64,000 nucleotides of DNA from Oscheius dolichura (Eukaryota; Nematoda; Chromadorea; Rhabditida; Rhabditidae). Where the stretch lies: NCBI GenBank assembly GCA_932521035.1, contig OW051494.1, positions 7,798,001 to 7,862,000 of the forward strand, in the 5' to 3' direction. The notes beneath the pieces are model-generated. The model did no database searches. It saw only the letters and a program-made list of their open reading frames with translations, and was not told where the DNA came from. This document shows, in pieces, positions 59,761 to 64,000 of this stretch (position 1 is its first letter; the number at the start of each line of letters is the position of its first letter). Position numbers and translations under genes: made by a program.

Positions 59761-61619
59761 TTGATCTCGTCTATTTTCGAGACTACCCGTCGGCCTCATC
59801 TCGATCTCGAAGCGTCCCGTCTCGTCCATCTATAATGGAGAAAAATTGAGGAAGAATACGAAAGAGATTTATTCATTAGACAACGGGTTTCAAGAACATA
59901 TCTCGGCGAGGATGGAAGAAACACAAGGTAAAGGGCGATTTTATGGGGCAATACCCCCAAAGATTCCATTCCAGCTTCGTAGGATTGCTATTCTGTTCCC
60001 GGTTGCTCCAGTATGCCCATATCGATTTGAACCCGCCCCCGTAGAATTTATCAATCGGTGTTTTTATATGATCCGGAAGACGGTTGAATGTGTGAAATGA
60101 AAATAAGATACAGTGGAGTATACCCTGAAATTGGCAAGAATAGCCGTCCGGGAGACGAGGCCAGATGCCTTACCTTGAACAAGACATAGTCCCACACGAT
60201 CTCTCGCTGATGTCTCAAATTACCGCTATTGTCGTGACAAAAAACGAGTCGTGCCTCCGGAATAGAAAACCATAATGAGACGATTGGAGTGGTCGTGGTG
60301 TATTCGACAACGATGGCCTCCATCCGCCTGCTGGTCCGCCAGAGACGGGTCACCACGGCCAAGGAGCACTGAAATGGCTGGGGGTGATCCTTTAACATTC
60401 CCTACCCTCTTTATTATCTGGTTTATAACCTGTTCAGGGACAGCCTCCAAGTCTAGCGAGCTCGGTCCCCTCGAGTTCTGTTGCTCCCATTTGGCCTGAA
60501 TGGTGTTCTCCCGATACAAGCTAAATCAGGATTATTTATGTGTCTGCCGTACCTCAGCAAGGTGTCCCATCTCTCCTGAACTCGAGACTGTAACTCCTCG
60601 CTCAGTTTGGAATACAGTTCTTTCTTGTCATATTTCGATCGCATCCTCTCCTGTACCGCATATTGAAATGTCGCGTGGTGATGTTCGTTTACAAAAAAAT
60701 ATATTAAACTATATATTTTGAACGTATTCGTGTATTTGCACTCGCCTGGATATCTCTATAAAATCCGTATAAATTAGGAAAACGGAGATCGCCCCGTGTT
60801 AGAGACGGAAAACTACTGTACCTCTTGGAAGAACTTGACCACATCCCGCAATAAGACCAAGTCCGGCAATTGGGACAGCGCCAGTTCGACGGTCTCTTGT
60901 ACTGCCGCCTCCGTGAGACGCATCCTGACGACCGTGACCACCGGCTGCTGGAATGGACACCCAGTTGGGAAAAGAGAGATAGACGAACCATATGGATGAT
61001 GAGTACTTGACATTTTCGGGGAATACGACAGAAATCGATAGGAGGACGAGGATAGTTCTTCTGTTGAGAGGGAGTGTACATCACGCGGAGAAGTTCACTG
61101 CCGGCATCTTTCTCGGCCACATCTTCACAGGCCGAATGGATTTGCGAAGGACAGACACTTATATCAGTCATCTCTAAGAGAGAAATTGTGGATGCCGACC
61201 AAAAATGGAGGGAGATCCTCGGACAAGGGGCAGACAAGCGGGTCACAGTAGGAATAGGGCGCGTTTGATGGCCACTGCCGACTCTTCCTTCGATTTTTGT
61301 CCTTTTTGATTGAACGTGTCTAAAACTTCGGTCCATTGAGCATCCTTGTTCCCTTCCCAATCGGCGTCCTTCTTGTGACCCCGTTCGCCCTGCTCCTCCA
61401 TCTCGTTCCTCGGAGACGACGGTCGTCAACCTGCTTACACGTGAAATACATTCCCCAACTGTTCTGGTTGTTTATACCGATACCTTTCCCCAGTATTGAA
61501 TTATTTTCGAGAGACTTATCATGCCAAGCACGAACTTCTATGGAGCACACATCCTTTGATGGAGAATTCGGGCACTTTCTTTGGGGATAGTATACCATGA
61601 AGCCTCCGATGCCGTGGAT
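59686..61619 (-). CDS. Unidentified multi-exon protein (5' end not found)
   Basis: Eight exons in consistent phase on the minus strand: 61619-61431, 61401-61276, 61171-61007, 60947-60822, 60650-60553, 60520-60406, 60368-60174, 59829-59686; 385 residues seen. Recognisable stretches: IHGIGGFMVYYPQRKCPNSP, DAQWTEVLDTFNQKGQKSKE, ACEDVAEKDAGSELLRVMYT, LTEAAVQETVELALSQLPDL, SKLSEELQSRVQERWDTLLR, and SIPEARLVFCHDNSGNLRHQ. The middle is helical; the part after 60368 looks like beta-strand. I do not recognise the family. The first two joins use weak sites (a 29-nt intron and a GTGGCC donor) and may be wrong. The final exon reads into a fragment of the dispersed duplication before its stop. An exon upstream of 61619 is required. 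Confidence 0.6.
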
Positions 61620-61698
61620 CTATTTGGAGTTCGTGCTCAGGTCCGTTATCCAATAAATATTCTCGCTCTCTCTCTCTCTCTCTCTACCATTCCCTCAT

Positions 61699-62138
61699 CC
61701 TTCAAAACTAGAGAATGGTCGGGGTTCAACTGCCTTGTTGGCATACTGTATAGTTAATTTTCAGGAGGAATTCAACAAGAGCCAATGGAAGAGGATGGAG
61801 GAGGACGCCGCTGCCTTCTTCTTGAAGCGCAACCACGACGACGACGCTCTCCTGCAGGCGAGGAAGAGGACGACTAGAAGAGAGAGGAGGCCGTCGGCCA
61901 CGTAACCTCTGGAACTGCTCGCCCTCGGGAGAACAGGATAACGAAGATAACCAATTCCGTTCTAGCTGTATTTTCAGTTTCAGCAGTCTCTCATTGTATC
62001 TGGATTCTGTCTATCCGTCTAGACAGAATCTGGACATATCTGCGCAGATGTCGACACTTTTTTTGGGTCAATTAGCATAGCATTTGGGTACATTAGCATA
62101 GAATTTTTGATAAAGATTGATTATTTTCAGGTTGCTGC
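61699..62138. repeat. Segmental duplication, copy 2 (partner 3486-3925)
   Basis: Near-identical to 3486-3925 with abrupt ends; preceded here by a (CT)n tract at 61668-61685. Confidence 0.85.
61765..61905 (+). CDS. Terminal exon of unidentified protein, copy 2
   Basis: Same 46-residue exon as 3552-3692, with three synonymous and one replacement (Ala for Gly) difference. TTTTCAG acceptor and TAA stop are both kept. It lies between two minus-strand genes, so it may be an inserted duplicate with no active promoter. Confidence 0.35.
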   Translation, partial: EEFNKSQWKRMEEDAAAFFLKRNHDDDALLQARKRTTRRERRPSAT

Positions 62139-62260
62139 GAAAAGCGAAAATCTATCTATAGAAGGGGAGAGAAGTTCTGATTTACTCTACAGTATATTTT
62201 ATTGCCTTTATACAGTATACCCGTTAGCTCGTCCCTTTTGAGGAGGGAAAAGAGGGTAAA

Positions 62261-64000
62261 TTACAGTCGGAAGGGGGTCATCAACGCGGTTCCGAAGTAT
62301 TTCTGTAGGCAGTCGAAGGAGTAGCCGCCTTTCTTCACCCCAACTTCGACTGTCTTCAGTTGTCTCTTTTGTAGCGCCCACAAGGCGCATTCTGCCATCG
62401 AAGGGGGCTGAAATGGAAATTTTAGAGTAAAATCTATGTAGTATACCTTCAACTGGACGACGCCAATGGCTCTGACTCCCACAGCGATGAAAGTTGTCGA
62501 GGTCACCATACCGTAGAACATCTGATCCAATCCTCCTGTAAAACGGGCACTTCCCGCCGGAATACAAGTGAATTCTCGTCGCTCATGGTCTAAATAGACC
62601 CTGTATATTGTATTTTGGATACTGTAATATCTAAAATAGAAGTTCCGAGGGTTCTAGACCTTGTTTTCCTCCAGGGAGAGAGCGAATGCCCGCGCTCCTG
62701 CACCCGTAAAATCTCGGCACATGGAGGAGATGGGGAAAGCTCGCGCCAGAATACCTGAGCGTTTATTTGCCGAGATTTTACGGGCGCGGTCGCGCGGATC
62801 TCTGGAGGATTTCAGAGGAGAGAATCAAAAGAATACGATATATTTCTACTTACTGAATATAATCCTATAGAAGTGATAGATTTTCCACCGATGGACCTTG
62901 GCTATGACCGTCGTCCCGTCGCTATAAAAGGTCAACGGTGTCATGACAGCTCCCATCCGGTGTCCGCCTCCCCGGCTGAATGTTTCACTAATTCCTCTGC
63001 TCTCAAAGTCACACAACTGAAATTAAGAAGGGTCTCGAGTGGAATGCAGTACTCCGTCTCACGTTGAAATGACTCTCGGCCGACTGGATATACTCTTCCC
63101 AGGTGTTGGTATCCGGGCTGGACAGTACCAGCCGGTTGTCGCTCAGAAGACGGGCGAATATCCTCCGGCCAGTGTCAATCGCTATCGGGTAGCGGACACT
63201 CTTCAACTTTTGATGGTCTTCGATATCTGCTCGTCTGATGGAAAACGAAGCCTGAATGGGAAATTCCATCCGGATCGGTCTCATTTGTACCTCCTGTAGT
63301 TCAATATTCCAGTAGGGGATATCACCCATGATTATTCCCCGGTCGTAGATATGAAGGCCGGCCTTTCCATGGGAGAAGTAGGCCGTCTCGAAGGGAAGAG
63401 AATAAAATTCGGCAGCATAGGTGGCATCTAATCTAGAAATAGCGAGAATCAAGGAATGACGTCTAAAAAGGCCTATAACTTTTGATGGCTAGCACGTCTA
63501 GCCGTTTTCTTTTTTTGTTAGATTCTACACGATATGAGCTACATTTTGATATAAAATACATCACCCTACTCTCAACCTAGGAAATATGAAGATACTGTAA
63601 TTTTTCGATGTCTTTTCCCTCGAAAGTGCTCCTTTCGCACGCTCGCACCCGTAAAATCTCGGCAGCAGTCCGCAATGGAATGCAATGAAAAGGAGGTTCA
63701 GCTGCCGAGATTTTACGGGTGCAGTTTCTACTAAGAAAACTCACGCATAGGTGGTGAATTCCTTGTTCCGGTGATTAATTTCATATAGGGTCACTTCATC
63801 CTCATTCGATTTCTATAAATTGATGTTTCCCCTTTTCCAGAACACAGTCCAACTCACGGATGTTCCAAAAACGAGGAGATAAATCCGTCGGCCATCGGTA
63901 GAAAAGGCCGCGTAGGTATAGTAGACCTCGATCAAATCAACCGCAAAGAGCCGCTTCCAACTGTCCGGGAACAGCGTATTCAGGGACCAAATTTCGACAG
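62261..64000 (-). CDS. Unidentified protein, C-terminal part, runs off window
   Basis: Minus-strand exons: beyond 64000-63858, 63812-63745, 63432-63063, 63016-62854, about 62600-62447, 62407-62261. Sequence includes WSLNTLFPDSWKRLFAVDLI, STDGRRIYLLVFG, EVTLYEINHRNKEFTTYALD, YSLPFETAYFSHGKAGLHIY, and IAIDTGRRIFARLLSDNRLV, alternating short beta-like strands suggestive of a propeller, then MAECALWALQKRQLKTVEVG and the stop. No family recognised. Exons 63016-62854 and 62600-62447 do not match in phase (1 against 2), so a small exon or another splice site is missing there. MITE copies lie in two of the introns. Confidence 0.65.
62700..62787. repeat. MITE, copy 8 (intronic)
   Basis: GCACCCGTAAAATCTCGGCA and TGCCGAGATTTTACGGGCGC, about 48 nt apart, within an intron of the right-edge gene. 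Confidence 0.88.
63645..63722. repeat. MITE, copy 9 (intronic)
   Basis: GCACCCGTAAAATCTCGGCA and TGCCGAGATTTTACGGGTGC, perfect 20-bp arms separated by 38 nt, in an intron of the right-edge gene. Confidence 0.92.

Overview
This window is eukaryotic nuclear DNA from a nematode, probably a chromadorean of the rhabditid kind; I cannot name the species. Evidence: many short spliceosomal introns ending in TTTTCAG or TTTAG; a nematode-type serpentine (Srg-like) chemoreceptor; start codons just behind consensus acceptor sites, as expected for spliced-leader trans-splicing; closely packed same-strand genes that look like operons; and a degenerate array of GCCTAA units, the complement of the nematode telomere repeat TTAGGC.

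Layout. 0-2 kb: Srg-like receptor fragment (-), a divergent pair of identical tRNA-Ser(AGA), a small tail-anchored protein (-). 2-7.5 kb: dispersed repeats and gene fragments. 7.5-12 kb: complete tryptophan 2,3-dioxygenase (+), a small multi-span membrane protein (+), a decayed gene (-). 12-13.7 kb: repeats and telomere-like DNA. 13.8-16.5 kb: complete class I fructose-bisphosphate aldolase (-). 17.8-18.4 kb: mitochondrial GGQ release-factor-like protein (+). 19.9-21.3 kb: PP1-like phosphatase (+). 21.6-23.7 kb: two-gene operon (-). 24.3-30.9 kb: two tandem paralogues (-) coding for arginine-rich RYxRMT-repeat proteins. 31-36.5 kb: no gene seen. 36.5 kb: G-protein gamma subunit (+). 37.1-40.1 kb: Nup50/NPP-16 and a small mitochondrial protein (-), probably one operon. 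40.7-47 kb: Nup98-Nup96 precursor (+), divergent from them. 47.6-51.9 kb: RING-finger protein (-). 51.9-59 kb: three tRNAs (Gly, Tyr, Pro), MITEs, little coding sequence. 59.2 kb: the 3' end of an unidentified gene (+). 59.7-64 kb: two unidentified multi-exon genes (-), the second running off the window.

The sequence is a mosaic of two DNA styles. The GC-rich blocks (about 0-17, 26-35 and 49-64 kb) hold the MITE family, abundant TACNGTA words and 5' splice sites of the form GTACGGTA. The AT-rich blocks (about 17.4-26.1 and 35.2-48.5 kb) hold conserved housekeeping genes with introns of only 33-45 nt and no recognisable MITE. One boundary falls inside a single gene (24258-27874), so this is not an assembly join between organisms.

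Functional links are modest. Nup98-96 and Nup50 lie head to head and both belong to the nuclear pore, with a small mitochondrial protein upstream of Nup50. Aldolase and TDO are independent metabolic genes. The RYxRMT-repeat pair is the least familiar system here. All exon structures come from reading splice sites and checking phase; no alignment search was run.
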